64,000 nucleotides of DNA. Source: Acheta domesticus (lineage: Eukaryota; Arthropoda; Insecta; Orthoptera; Gryllidae). Within the stretch, counting starts at the first letter, position 1; each line of letters opens with the position of its first letter. The position numbers and the translations under genes were made by a program. The DNA lies in the NCBI GenBank assembly GCA_031308135.1, contig JAHLJT010009355.1, forward strand, positions 3,409,217-3,473,216. Direction: 5' to 3'. The notes below the pieces were generated by a model. That model was not told the origin of the DNA, did not search any database, and was given only the letters and a program-made list of their open reading frames with translations. Shown here in pieces: positions 22,546-33,400 of the stretch.

Positions 22546-23038
22546 ATCGCGTATAGAATATTTAAATGAGATATCGCAACAACATGGCGACAAAATAGAA
22601 AATATTGAATTAAAAATAGTTGTTACAGATAGTAAGGTAGAACAACAGATACAAGAGGGGCTGAGGAATATTAAAACTTTGCAGGAATTGGAATCGGAAA
22701 AACAGATAGCAGACATTAACGGTGAAATAGATCAGTTGAAAAATGAAGTCCTAATACGCACGCAGGGAAATGTAATGGCATCCGCGTTAGTTTTGCAAAG
22801 TTATTTAAAATTCCATGGGGATGTCAAGGAGCAACCGTGGACTTTTATCTCGAAATTAGAAAGGCGAATGCACAGAGTTGCATTACACAATGGCGCAAAT
22901 TTCTTGAAGAATTCGGTGTACCGAGAAAAATCATTAGTGATTTGGGAACACAATTTACCAGCGGAAAATGGTAAACAGATGGGGACATATAATTATCGGA
23001 ACATTAAACCGTATAAAAGGGACGATACCCATGATTGA
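22532..23038 (+). pseudogene. gag-like continuation joined to pol remnants
   Basis: This frame continues the coiled coil, then reads LQSYLKFHGDVKEQPWTFIS, which resembles the start of a Gypsy capsid domain. From 22897 to 22971 another frame gives EFGVPRKIISDLGTQFTSGK, the integrase core around the second catalytic Asp. The capsid, protease, RT and RNase H sections are therefore deleted between about 22880 and 22900. The last part (TYNYRNIKPYKR, ending 23038) may be a pol C-terminus brought in by a second deletion. Confidence 0.7.
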
Positions 23039-23389
23039 ATATTTTGTCCAGGAATAAATCATTGTAAATAGTATCTGTATATAATAGTGTGTAATAGTGT
23101 TCGTTGTGTTGTTACATCTATTTTGTTAGAATGTGAAAAAAAATTTTCAATTAACATGTGTTGGATATAAGACGGAAGTAAATAGCAGGCAATAATCTAT
23201 ACTCAATGAGATGGTTCAAAACTATGTTGGCAATATTCACAAAACAAATGTAAATAGTTTAAGGCTGCAAGATACAAGATATGTTGTGTAAAGTGCAAAG
23301 TGTCAGTGAACACAGCGTAGTGAAGTAAGAAGACAGTGTTTAATGTAGTCTTGTCATTTAGTTATGTTGTAGCAAACCAAATGACGCTT

Positions 23390-23401
23390 GGAGAGGGGAA
23401 G
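23390..23401 (+). promoter_or_regulatory. Polypurine tract
   Basis: GGAGAGGGGAAG lies immediately upstream of the 3' LTR, where plus-strand DNA synthesis is primed. Confidence 0.75.
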
Positions 23402-23402
23402 T

Positions 23403-24631
23403 TGTGATATACCAGAATATGATAGGTTTTATTTAATGATGTTAGTTATACATGGGGTAGATAAATGGGGATTCAATATGGCGGTATGGGCCTTAGCAAC
23501 GGCGGCGCAGAGGTTGGCAAGGTCAACAAACTATACACGGGCCCTGATGACGTCAGGACGCCGGCTAGATGGCTGAAGAACCTAAGAGGGAATTGGTGCA
23601 AAAACGAATGACTGTCTGAGGTCGCGGCTACTTGGATTTGTAAGAGACGCACGGGTTGGCTATAAAAGATCAGATAGTCTAATGTTGCCGCCGTGTTTTG
23701 AAATAATAGAAGGATGGACGCCGACCGAGCCATGAAGGGTTTAAAAATGCATTAAACAGGACATTCTGACTCGGGGTGTCGTAGAGTGAAGATCGTACAT
23801 TCCATCTCTGGGTGTCGTGGAGTATAGATCGAACATTCTGACTCTGGGTGCCGTAGCGTAAAGATCGTTTGTAGGCAATATAGTGGGAAAGTGAGACTTG
23901 TATAGCTTGTTTTCGGACTTTGTCTTGTGAGAGAAGTGATAGTTTGTTTTCGGACTTTGAAATAATTTACCAGAAGTGATTTTCGGAGGACTTGTTCAGA
24001 TTTTCGGACATTGCAGTTGGACTTCAATAGTCTACATAACCGGTGGGAGAGTTTAGGAACCGGGAGCGTCGGACAAGACTAACAGATAGTTTAGGCAGTG
24101 TGGACTGGACGTGTCAGCGGCGGAGCAAGACCGGAAGAGAGAAGCGGAACTTGGAATTAACAACGGCCAAGTGAGAAGCGGTTACGGAGCGTTGGCATGC
24201 AAAACGGTAAAAAAAATACTGCAGTATAAAAGAGACAATTTATTCGAAAGGGGTCATGACCATCTAATTAATTGTTTTAATTTAAAAGTTAAATAAATTG
24301 TTGAATTTTGTTCTTTGGAAAAGAAAAGAGTTTTTTCATTTGTCAATCATAATTTTTAATTAGTTGAAAGCATAATTATTACATTTCAGATTCCACGCCA
24401 TACTGTATAGTTGGCAGATCAGGTAATCGGCTATCGAGGCGATAGCGAGTATTTGTATCCGGACCCATCGACCCAAGCTAGCTGGATGTTTAGATAATTT
24501 TTGTTAAATCAGATAGAAAAACTTTGATAGTAATTCATGTAACCTGTTTCTGGCGCCCAAATCTTAATAAATTTGGAACAGGACATGATTACAGCCACGC
24601 TTTTGATGAGACGTGAGAATGGTATATTTCA
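23403..24631 (+). repeat. 3' LTR
   Basis: Same as the 5' LTR in all parts compared, including the 36-base triple repeat (23761-23868). Divergence begins right after 24632, where AT-repeat sequence resumes. Confidence 0.92.
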
Positions 24632-24914
24632 ATATATAATTAACATTGTATGGCAACATATATTTTATGTAATACATAACTTAATTGTACAATATCATAT
24701 GTCATTAAAGATGTTGCAGTTTTCTATTATGTGGTAAATTGTTAAATTAGTGTTACAAGTATCACAAAGAGGAGGGGATGTTTTGGTAATTAAGTAGAAA
24801 TGGGTTAATTTTGTGTGGCCTGATCTTATTCTGAGCAGCGCGACTTGTCCTCTTCGGTTGAGCTTTTTAGGAGTTGTAATATTAAAAAAAAGTTATTAAT
24901 TATTAAAAGTGATT

Positions 24915-25095
24915 ACTTTCTTGCTACGGAGTACAGAGAAAGTTATGTAATGCTGCGCGAAAAATCGGCGAATTTTCGGCAGAAAAACTCTTAATACAGG
25001 GCCAAAAAGTGGATAAACCCAGTTGCTAAATTTAAAATGAAATCCTCTACAGCTATGGTATAGCCAGAATCCATATTTTGTGGGTCCACGTTGTC
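24915..25095 (+). repeat. Family B copy
   Basis: Ordered blocks GAGAAAGTTATGTAATGCTG, AAAAAGTGGATAAACCCAGT and CCAGAATCCATATTTTGTGG. It abuts the Tc1 fragment, which has cut off the remainder. Confidence 0.65.
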
Positions 25096-25317
25096 CATGA
25101 GAGGGATGTTATTGTCGTATAACCACTCCGCCATAGGCCGTTCAGAATGAACAGGTGCTCGATCGTGTTGAAAGATGCAATCGCCTTCCCCGAATTGCTC
25201 TTCAACAGCGGGAGGCAAGAAGGTGTTTAAAACATCAACGTAGGCCTGTGACGTGATAGTGTCTCGCAAGACAACAAGGGGTGCAAGCCCCCTCCATGAA
25301 AAACACGACCACACCAT
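25096..25317 (-). pseudogene. Tc1-like transposase fragment
   Basis: Minus-strand translation begins MVWSCFSWRGLAPLVVL and continues with TSQAYVDVLNTFLPP and GDCIFQHDRAPVHSERP. This is the DDE-domain centre of Tc1-type transposases, with the second catalytic Asp in QHD.APVH. The reading frame is clean for about 74 codons, then runs into family B sequence; the N-terminus and the DD34E Glu are absent. It is a dead fragment. Confidence 0.85.
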
Positions 25318-27496
25318 AACACCACTGCCTCCGCGTCCAGATACTTTTGATCACATAATGTATTTATGATTGTTCGTCCCCAATGCTTACTAGGGACATA
25401 AAATATTCATTTGAAATAGAATTTAATGAAAGTTTCTTTATTTATTCAAACAAGTTGAAACAAGCACAGAATCACTTCAAAATCTTTTCATTTAAAAAAA
25501 CCTCTGCATAAGAAAATATGGGGCTAAAATGTTTTATGTGGATCTTCCATATATATGAATGGAAATAAATACTTATGTATACTTGGATTTGAAGACTTGA
25601 AGTAGCATGTATATGAGATGAAAAATATGTGTGATCATTTTTTTTCTTTTTGAATAGTTGGAAAATATAACTTGAATTTGTTATTATGCTTTACGTTGTT
25701 CAGAAAATCGAAATGCATTTTTTGTGATAAGGCCTCCAACGACCATTTAGACTTCTGATAGAAGAACGGCACGTAAGATAATTATCTGCTACCTCTAATA
25801 TCGCTTGTACAGTCTAACGGGGAAATTGGTTGACGGCTAGTTTCTTGGAAGATGAAAGATTTTCGACAAGCTAAACGGCAATTAAGGAATGAGAAACAGA
25901 GGCAAAACTACTAAAAATTTATGTGGATTTAGATAAGGATTGCAGACCGCACGGAACAACTGGTGTTAATAGTCGAATATATTTAGTTATATAGTAATAT
26001 AATTATTTATATTTTTTAAATTTGAACACCACGGGAATACACAGAAAAAAACAGTTCAACTTATTGAAAATTCAATTGAGCAACTGTGCGTTGTTAAAAG
26101 AAATTAATTCATTGAAGTTACTATACTATACACAAAAGTAACAAACTTGCAATGAAATATTCCTTACATAAGGTATATTTAAATGTTGTTCTTTGATGAA
26201 AAAATAATTTTACATTAACCGAACTAAGAAAAAATGAGATCATTAATCTTCAAAATATTAAAATATGAATACTTTGTTTTTGCACAAACTCAGACACAGA
26301 GGTAACAACTCCAGATGTCTGTTTTTTTAAAAAAGTTGGAAATTTTCGTTGTATTGGTTTGTTTATTTTTATGAGATGAACAAAAGCTTCAATTAATTTT
26401 GAATTATTTGGATGAGACGTTTCATCACAAACGCTTACTTGAGAATCGATAAATCTTTAAGTAAGTCTGGAGAAAAGGAATAATGACTCCTACACCTCCA
26501 GTAGAAGGTTTAAAAAATATGATTTAAATAAGATTTTAACATTGTTTTGAATAGGAATTTAAAGCGGAATGTTTTTTTTTCGAATTACCCAATAATTCGA
26601 ATTAACATATTCGAAATACAGAGTCGACTGTAATGTAAATAAACATCCCAATTAAATTTACGTATTTGTTTTATTCTCTTCAGGTTAACTGAAAATTGCA
26701 GACTGCATGCATCATGTTCGAAGTTGTAGATTTCTTCATGTTTTCGTCCCTAAATATCAGAGGATATTTTCTTTACCTTAAATTTTAAATTTTTAATACA
26801 ATATTGTATTATAATCGTTCCTTCTTAGATAATATTACCTATAATCAGTCAGTAGATGTATGTAAGAAGTGTCATGTGACGATACAACTGGTTAAATTTA
26901 CTATCCTCGCCAACTACTTTAATACATCAACACTGACGCACTGTTGTGAACTCGAGAATGACAGATATGTAGCCGCCATACTAGGCAAAGATGTGTCGAA
27001 CATATGTGATGCATTTTTTCTGCGGGTTGATTTAATAAAATTAAGATATTGAAAAAACAATTTTAATATTAATCAGAAATCCGCATTTGATTACAATGGT
27101 TTTTCATATCTAGAGTTATATCTGTTTGTAATACGCGCGTGATTGAAAAGAAACGTACCTTCATTCTAACCCATTGAAAACACCCATTCCAGATGTAATA
27201 AACAGAAAAGTTGTTTGCCGATTGAACTATCGCCTTGAAACTGCGTTTATAGGGGTCTCCAAAGTGCTCGAAGGTTGGAAAAGTACTATTCTCCCTCCGC
27301 TCCATACGTGCATTACGTGTATTGCAGAACTGACTGATCGTTATTCTCAGGGTATTACAGATCTCATCACTGGAGTCAGAAAACTTATTACTTTAACTTC
27401 TTGAAGATATTATCAAGTCATTTCGAAACCCTTTAGTGTCGCTCCAACAGTGTTGGCCGTACCAAGCACAGGTCCCTGTGCACGCCACCGCCTCGA
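25318..27496. other. No recognisable gene
   Basis: Long AT-rich stretch. At 26580-26632 a short ATTCGAATTA-rich piece ending AGAGTCGACTGTA resembles the right end of the TA-flanked element at 10126-10697, so it may be a decayed element end. Other frames (26804-27052, 27069-27404) show no motif. Confidence 0.4.
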
Positions 27497-27541
27497 TGCG
27501 TGTGTGTGTGTGTGTGTGTGTGTGTATGCGTGTGTGCATGA

Positions 27542-27572
<31 letters not shown>
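27497..27572. repeat. GT microsatellite
   Basis: Two (GT)n blocks split by a GTATGCGTGTGCATGA-like interruption. It gives false His/Thr-rich or Cys/Val-rich frames on both strands. Confidence 0.9.
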
Positions 27573-27654
27573 TGTGCGTGGGCGGAGAGGCGTGGCAGGA
27601 GGGGCGGGGTTGGCGTGGTGAGCGGAGTGGCTCGGTGTAGGATCGGGGTATACA

Positions 27655-28340
27655 CTAGCGTCCACGTGCGAGAACTCTCGCATGCTATACCTCCTCCTTT
27701 TTAAATTTCCATATTAAGCCTGTAATATGTATTTTTCTTCAAGACCCTCTTATCCACAGTCACTTGTTTTCTTTGTCACCTTATAATCGATAACAATATA
27801 ACACATCATAATCAATACAAACTATTGTTATTTAACTTTATTATCGAGCAAAGAGGAACACCCATGTAATTCAATCGCATAGAATATCAGGTAATTATCA
27901 ATTTCACATATCGATGTAGATTCTACAGGATCTAAACAGGTGGGGTAGAATCGAGATGCGTCGAATCAGCAAACGTGTAATAGAATGGTCAAGAAGATCT
28001 CCTCCTGTGGATTACGGTGTGCGATACGTTCCTCTGAGGTCTTTTGCTCCAAAATTTTAGTTTTTAAGGCCCTAGAACGCTTCGTTTAGGAGTTATTTAA
28101 CAACACAGATACAAAATTCCTGGTATGCGTTGCGGGTTGCATTTTACATGACTTTTGTTGCGTTTATTAAACAAATCCTTCACATTTTTAAAGTCCAAGT
28201 GCATTTCGTCACGTCTCCGTTTAATTATCTTTCTCTAGAGACCTTATTCTCTCCTTCTCTTTCTTTAGAGACCTCATTTATAAAGACTGGTTGCGTATGA
28301 GAGCCGCGAAGGGAAGGTATACTACTGAAATATTATAGGA
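27655..28340 (-). mobile_element. Non-autonomous Helitron-like element, copy 2
   Basis: Diverged minus-strand copy of the element at 428-1087. It starts TCCTATAATATTTCAG and ends with a near-perfect hairpin (27667-27682) followed by CTAG and T. The two copies agree in block order throughout, including TTCGTTTAGGAGTTATTTAA-like and AGACCCTCTTATCC-like segments. The 5' junction has C instead of the usual A. Confidence 0.68.
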
Positions 28341-28740
28341 GGCGATATATCTTCTTCTGTTTTGGTCCTGCTCTTCCATAGACGGAAGTTAGGTGACCCA
28401 TCTAGGTTGCTTCCACAGTATTTTTCCACCCTTCTCGATTCTCTGCCTTCCGCATTGCTTCTTCTAGGCTCATACCAGTGAAGGTCTTGCATTGGCATCT
28501 ATTTCATGGCTGTTCTTCCTCGGCCCTTTGCAGATGTCCGCCAATCTCTGTTGAATGTTTACTCTGTTTATGATTGAGAGGTTAATCTTTTTTCTCAGTC
28601 TGTGATACTCTCAGCAGTCGACAGTAGGACCACATTTCAATGGCATTAATTCTTTTTACTTCTGCTCTCCTGAGAGTCCAGGTTTCTGCTCCGTATAACA
28701 TCACAGACAAGACTTAAGTCCTGAATAACCTTAGTTTATT
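28341..28740 (-). pseudogene. LINE reverse transcriptase C-terminal fragment
   Basis: Minus-strand translation gives MLYGAETWTLRRAEVKRINA, then AIEMWSYCRLLRVSQTEK. These are the conserved C-terminal blocks of many APE-type LINE reverse transcriptases (LYG.E.WTL.. and A.EMW..RR.LR.SWTE). Further on, SLEEAMRKAENREGWKN is the usual extreme C-terminus. Frame breaks show that it is inactive. Confidence 0.75.
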
Positions 28741-29770
28741 ATTTGTGTTCATCTTTCCGAATTGGGGTAAGCCTACTCACTGCCTCTGATCTAGAGATAT
28801 ATTTTAAACTTCTCATTCTCAACTCCTCTCGATCCTCATACAATCCTCTGCCTTACCTTGCTCAACTTTCATTCCTCTTTTTAACATGTCCCCGTTTAGA
28901 TCCCATCTCTTTTGCAACTTCTGTAGCCTAACCTGCGATTTCCTATTATTCATCATTCTTCATTCTTTACTCGATTTTTTCTCGCCATGCCATATCCTTC
29001 AAAACTTCTCTTTGCTCAGCTCCTTTTCGCATCTCTTTCTCCTGGATTTAACACATCAGCCTCACTGTTCCCCTTGTACTCACCCGTCATTCTGTTCTAA
29101 TATTTATGACATAATCTACTACCCTTGCTCCTCGTTACACCAGCAACTTCTCATTCTCGTGGCTACTGTGCTCCTGCTTCCTCTCTGTTTTTCTCTCTAC
29201 ACCATTACTCAATCTACGCTTCTACCGCCACATAAACCCTCTACATACCCTCTCTCTATCATCTCCTTAAACCTTTAAATTCATTGTTCGTTCAACATCC
29301 TTTGATCATATGACTCCCCATCACTCCCATGAACGCTAATCTCCCCAACCGAAACCACTTCTCATCTCGCTCTCAACTCCGTACCCCACCAACATTTTTC
29401 TATACTCTTCTTTCTTTATTCTTTTAAGATGACTCCGTAAACTAATTCCTACTTTTTCTACGTACAAATCAATATACTTGGACTCTCAAATTCTCTCTTG
29501 ACCCTTACCTGTTCTTGCACTTACCTACCCCTCTTTAAAAACTTCCTTCACATGAACTCCTCTCTTTCTTGACAGTTCTACATCACTTGAAAAATATCAT
29601 CTTTCCTCAAAGAATCTCTCTGTTTCCTCCTCCTATTTAAACCTCCTTCCAACATTATCCCTTTCCAACATTTTCAAGCCTCCAATTTCACTTTCTGAAA
29701 CTTCCTCATACCCCAATGCACTTCTTCCCTTTTCCCTTAACTAAAATCATCTTGCAGTTCCTGTTCCGTA
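28741..29770. other. G-poor, pyrimidine-biased kilobase
   Basis: The plus strand is strikingly rich in C and T and poor in G for about 1 kb, with many CTCTC, TTCCTC and CATCTC words but no clean tandem period. Two overlapping frames (28743-28931 and 28886-29278) are open mainly because of this bias and have no motif. Confidence 0.5.
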
Positions 29771-30020
29771 ACAGACAAATTATAGAAGTTAAATTTTAAA
29801 ATTCAATCAGTGTAACGTGAAATATGTATTAAAAATAAATTAAAAATTACGAAGAAACAAAGCCATTGTTTGTATGAAATTTCTGCTTATGAAATATGTT
29901 AGGTACTTATCAAACCACGCTTTGCTTTTATAAGTTAGTGTTATGCGATGTGAAATAATAAATTTACTGTCATAACAAATTGCTTAAATCTCTTGAAGAC
30001 TAGCTATTCTACCAAATTAT

Positions 30021-30147
30021 TTAAATATCTTTGCACTGTCGATTAGGTTTGCTGCTTACTCGTGCATCGCAGTCTCCACTTATTTGGCAACATTAGCAAT
30101 ACATTTATTTCAAAATATTGCGGATGTGAGTACCTTATCACAAATAC
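30021..30147. repeat. Flank shared by inverted duplication, left arm
   Basis: Reverse complement of 33093-33207 with moderate divergence. Shared blocks include CTCCACTTATTTGGCAACAT and GTGAGTACCTTATCAC. It is not part of SINE-1, because copies A and B lack it. Confidence 0.75.
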
Positions 30148-30694
30148 ACCGGGAGAGATGGCTCAGAGCATTAACTGATGTCAGTGCAGTTTCTCTGACC
30201 GGGAGGTCCTAGGTTCGAGTCCCAACAGTGGCTTGTCAGCTAGGTCGAATTCAATCGCTGTCTGAACGAGAATCCTAGCGGCCGACTGCTCTGATCAATT
30301 GTTTTCCGTGGTTTCTCCGATCAATAGACGAATGCCGCACAGTACTCTAATAAACAGTACCCTAACAAACGGGCCACGAACCGCGCGCGATCTTTCCTTC
30401 CTCTTCCCAGTCTTATCCTCTCCCCTTACATACAATCACACTAACTTGCCCTACACTATCACACATGCCTGAAGACCGGTTGGGAGCTTAGAGCTTGTCC
30501 CGGCTAGGGCGGTGCCTCTCTGGTGGGAGATACCTGGTTGTGGAAAACCCCGATAGTCGACGGTAGGTCGCCGCCAAATCTCGCCATCCAGCGACGAAGA
30601 CCACCGCCACCTCCCGAGTAAAACATGCACTACACTTACGGGGCTAATGACCTCAGTAGTTGACGCGCCCGGAATCACTAACAATCAATCAATT
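30148..30694 (+). mobile_element. SINE-1, copy C (best copy)
   Basis: A tRNA-derived head shows an A box TGGCTCAGAGC (30159-30169) and a B box GGTTCGAGTCC (30212-30222), the internal RNA polymerase III promoter. A body of about 450 bases follows, with GATCTTTCCTTCCTCTT, GCTTAGAGCTTGTCC and GTTGACGCGCCCGGAAT blocks. The tail is (CAAT)n. This copy defines the family orientation. At nearly 550 bases it is long for a SINE. Confidence 0.82.
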
Positions 30695-30734
30695 ATTATC
30701 ACGCATACAATTCATTAACAAACTAGTGGGGTTC

Positions 30735-31378
30735 AGATGGCACAGACTCTCTCGTTCTAGTTTTCTGTTCTCTTCTGGGCTAGCTTTTAGCTTTTGCTCC
30801 ACCCTCTTCCCAACTGCCACTTATTGCCTCCTAAGAGACATTTTTTTCACATTTCCTTAGTTTTTGGTCCCCTATTGGTAGGACTGAGATATGACTTTAA
30901 GAATATTATAAAGAGTAAAGCCGGGTTGTATATACAAATGTTCGTTGAAACATTTGAGACCGTTTTTGAGAAAATTTAGCACAGAAAATTGGACGTCTGC
31001 CATCTTTATAAAGTATGTCACTCTATTCTTCGAAGAAATTTAAAGAAAAATTTAGACCCGTTTCGGAGAAAATTTTCAAAATGGGCCTTCGTATAAAGTA
31101 CCAACAAAATTGTAAAAAACGTTTTTCAATATCGCACGTCTTCGTGCCGGGCAAGATCACCCGAGGAATGTTTATTTTGGAAAAAATCCTACAAATTGTT
31201 TAGGCGCTAGTGTTCTCATGGACGGACAGACGGAAGGACGTTTTGAAAAAAACCTTTTTTCGGTATCAGGGGACCCCAAAACGTGTATTTCCGTTAAAAC
31301 CTCGAAATCGATTTCCCGCAACATTACGTAACTTTCCTTATACTACGTATATTACTCCGTACGTGTACGGGGAAGTAA
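30735..31378 (-). repeat. Family A copy with both ends
   Basis: One end matches 14245-14465 (CAGATGGCACAGACTC, AACTGCCACTTATTGCC, TATGACTTTAAGAATATTA). The other has GTTTAGGCGCTAGTGTTC, CGGTATCAGGGGACCCC and the TACTACGTATATTACTCCGT end. It links the two end types in one copy, shorter than the 7695 copy by internal deletion. Confidence 0.65.
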
Positions 31379-31384
31379 ACCCGA

Positions 31385-31612
31385 TGAGTTGTGGCCGCGT
31401 GGAGGGAGGGGATTGGCGCACGCACTGCGTGAGCGCAGCTGCCGCAGAGAAGTCCATGGGAGCCCCCGCGAGGTGTCCATGACGTCGCGGCGCTGCCGAG
31501 AACTTGGGACGGAAGGACCTCGGGCGGCGAAGGGAGTGGGGCGGGGAATTCCGAGCGCCGCCGCCGCCGCCTCGCAGTGAGCGCGCCCCGCCCCTGCGCC
31601 GCGCAAAACTCC
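31385..31612. other. GC-rich island 4
   Basis: CpG-rich with a GCC run at 31557-31570. Frames on both strands are open because of composition. It may be a promoter island; no exon can be supported. Confidence 0.42.
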
Positions 31613-31639
31613 TACACTGGGGTTCATTTTTTTTGTTAT

Positions 31640-31950
31640 CAACATCTAGGTCACTTCAACATCTAGGCCATTTCAACAACTAGGCCATTTCAACGTCTAG
31701 GCCATTTCAACGTCTAGGCTATTTCAACATCTAGGCCATTTCAACATCTAGGCCATTTCAACATCTAGGCCATTTCAACATCTAGGCCATTTCAACATCT
31801 AGGCCATTTCAACATCTAGGCCATTTCAACATCTAGGCCATTTCAACATCTAGGCCATTTCAACATCTAGGCCATTTCAACATCTAGGCCATTTCAACAT
31901 CTAGGCCATTTCAACAACTAGGTCGCATCAACATCTAAGTCATTAGCCAC
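31640..31950. repeat. 17-bp minisatellite (CATCTAGGCCATTTCAA)
   Basis: About 18 tandem units. Outer units carry changes (CAACTAGG, CACTTCAA, GTCGCATC) and the inner ones are identical, the usual pattern of a recently expanded array. Confidence 0.93.
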
Positions 31951-32164
31951 CACTATTGGGTTTAACGTTATGGTAACTGTGAAGATGACATGATATGGTG
32001 ATGACAGGGGGTGAAAGGACGAACACTAATGAGACCATGCCCGAGGCGAGACTCGATATTTGAACTTTGAGGGGTACTTTACATGTAGCCCTTGGGACAT
32101 AATGAAAATTATCAAAGAAATGGTTCCAACTGGTTCCCAATGGGAGAGGAACCGCGCAATAGCG

Positions 32165-32480
32165 GCGTCAATAGTGTAACGATTAGGGTAACGGACTGTT
32201 ATATCCAAGTTCGCGGGTTCAAACCCGATCAATGCTGTGGGCTTTTAAGGGCGAAATATTCCATCGAACGCCTTCCTTCGGAGGGGAAGTAAAGCTGGCT
32301 GTCCCATGTTAGTAGATTTACTGCATGTAAAAGATCCTCAAGCCTAAATGATGCCTCTCAGCTAAATTCAAATCGCCTGTTTCGTTTCCCAAGTACTAGC
32401 TTCTTTCTCCGCTAGATGGTGAAAGGAGCGTAGCGGAATTTGTGTGGTCAGACGGAAGAGCAGGTCTCATTGCCCAAGTC
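32165..32480 (+). mobile_element. tRNA-derived SINE-3
   Basis: The head has an A-box-like AGTGTAACGATTAGGG and a B box GGTTCAAACCC (32216-32226). The body includes TCCTTCGGAGGGGAAGTAAA, GTAGATTTACTGCATGTAAA and TCCGCTAGATGGTG. It is not a tRNA gene, because the body continues and no acceptor stem closes. Confidence 0.75.
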
Positions 32481-32576
32481 TCACCACGTAAAATAAGGCA
32501 TCAATTCAATTCCAGGACAGGTGGCAGCTGACGGGGGAAGAACGGCGCCATTTTCCGGATACAAAATGAACTAATC

Positions 32577-32640
32577 TCTCGGGACTAATGACCAAAACAG
32601 TTGACGCACCCGGAATTACTAATTACTCCCTCACTCACTT
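32577..32640 (+). mobile_element. SINE-1 3' end fragment
   Basis: CTCGGGACTAATGACC, then GTTGACGCACCCGGAATTAC, match the last 60 bases of SINE-1 copy C. It sits tail-to-tail against copy D. Confidence 0.7.
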
Positions 32641-33092
32641 TGATTGATTGATTGTTAGCGATTCCAGGGGCGTCAACTACGGAAGTCATTAGTCCCGTAA
32701 GTTTAGTATATGTATTTCTTCGGGAGGAGACGGTGATTTTCTCCCGCTGTAGCCGGGACAAGCTCTACCGGGAACGGTCTCCCGGCATGTGTAGTAGTGT
32801 AGTGCATGTTAGTATGTGTGTGTGAGGGGAGAGGATAGAACAAGAAAGAGGAAGAAAGATCGCGCGCGGTCCGTGGCCCGTTTATTAGGGTACTGGTCAG
32901 CATTCGCCTGGTATTGATCGGAGAAACTACGGAAAACTACCTATCACATCAGCCGGCCGCTAGAACTCTCCTCCAGACACCGACTGAATTCGACCTAGCT
33001 GAGAAGCTACTGTGGGGACTCGAATCTAGGATCTCTCGCTCAGAGGAACTGCAGTGACATCAGTTAGTGCTCAGAACCATCTCTCCCGGTGT
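32641..33092 (-). mobile_element. SINE-1, copy D
   Basis: Starts with the inverted tail (TGATTGATTGATTG) and ends with the inverted head (CATCTCTCCCGGTG). The B-box region (GGACTCGAATCTAGGATCTC inverted) is close to that of copy C. Together with the flank at 33093-33207 it forms the right arm of the inverted duplication. Confidence 0.8.
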
Positions 33093-33207
33093 ATTCGTGA
33101 TAAGGTACTCACATCGCAAAATAATGTATTGCTAATGTTGCCAAATAAGTGGAGACTGCAATGCACGAGTAAGCAGCACACCCAATCGACAATGCAAAGA
33201 AATTTAA
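33093..33207. repeat. Flank shared by inverted duplication, right arm
   Basis: Reverse complement of 30021-30147. It ends where SINE-1 copy E begins. Confidence 0.75.
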
Positions 33208-33400
33208 AGAGAAAGAGGAAGGAAAGATCGCGCGCGTTCCGTGGCCCGTTTGCTGACTGCTCCGGCATTCGTCTGGTGTTGATCGTAGAAACCACGGAAA
33301 ACTACCGATTGCAGGAGCTGGCCGCTAGCGTTCTCCTCCAGACAGCGACTGCAGTCGACTTAGCTGACAAGCTAATGTCGAAAATCCTGCCACTGTAGTC
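33208..33400 (-). mobile_element. SINE-1, partial copy E
   Basis: Contains GAGGAAGGAAAGATCGCG, GTTGATCGTAGAAACC, CTCCAGACAGCGACTG and AATCCTGCCACTG. It lacks the 3' tail half and the tRNA head. It has no counterpart on the left arm of the inverted duplication. Confidence 0.75.

Larger units (their letters stand above)
20516..24631 (+). mobile_element. Internally deleted Ty3/Gypsy LTR retrotransposon
   Basis: Two direct LTRs of 1,229 bp (20516-21744 and 23403-24631), offset by 2,887 bp, bracket only 1,658 bp of internal sequence. Order: TG..CA LTR, primer binding site, gag-like frames with coiled coil, a short integrase core scrap, a polypurine tract and the LTR. Protease, reverse transcriptase, RNase H and most of integrase are missing. 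I saw no mismatch between the LTRs over the parts compared, so insertion is recent. It must have been mobilised in trans or has lost its pol since insertion. Integrase type and primer site point to the Gypsy group. Confidence 0.88.

Noticed and set aside
30148..30230. Possible tRNA gene (A and B boxes present)
   Set aside because: No complete cloverleaf or acceptor stem, and the unit is repeated with a long body; it is the head of SINE-1. The same holds at 13883-13931 and 32172-32226.
31640..31950. Regular array resembling a CRISPR
   Set aside because: The 17-base units are directly adjacent without unique spacers, and the genome is eukaryotic; it is a minisatellite.
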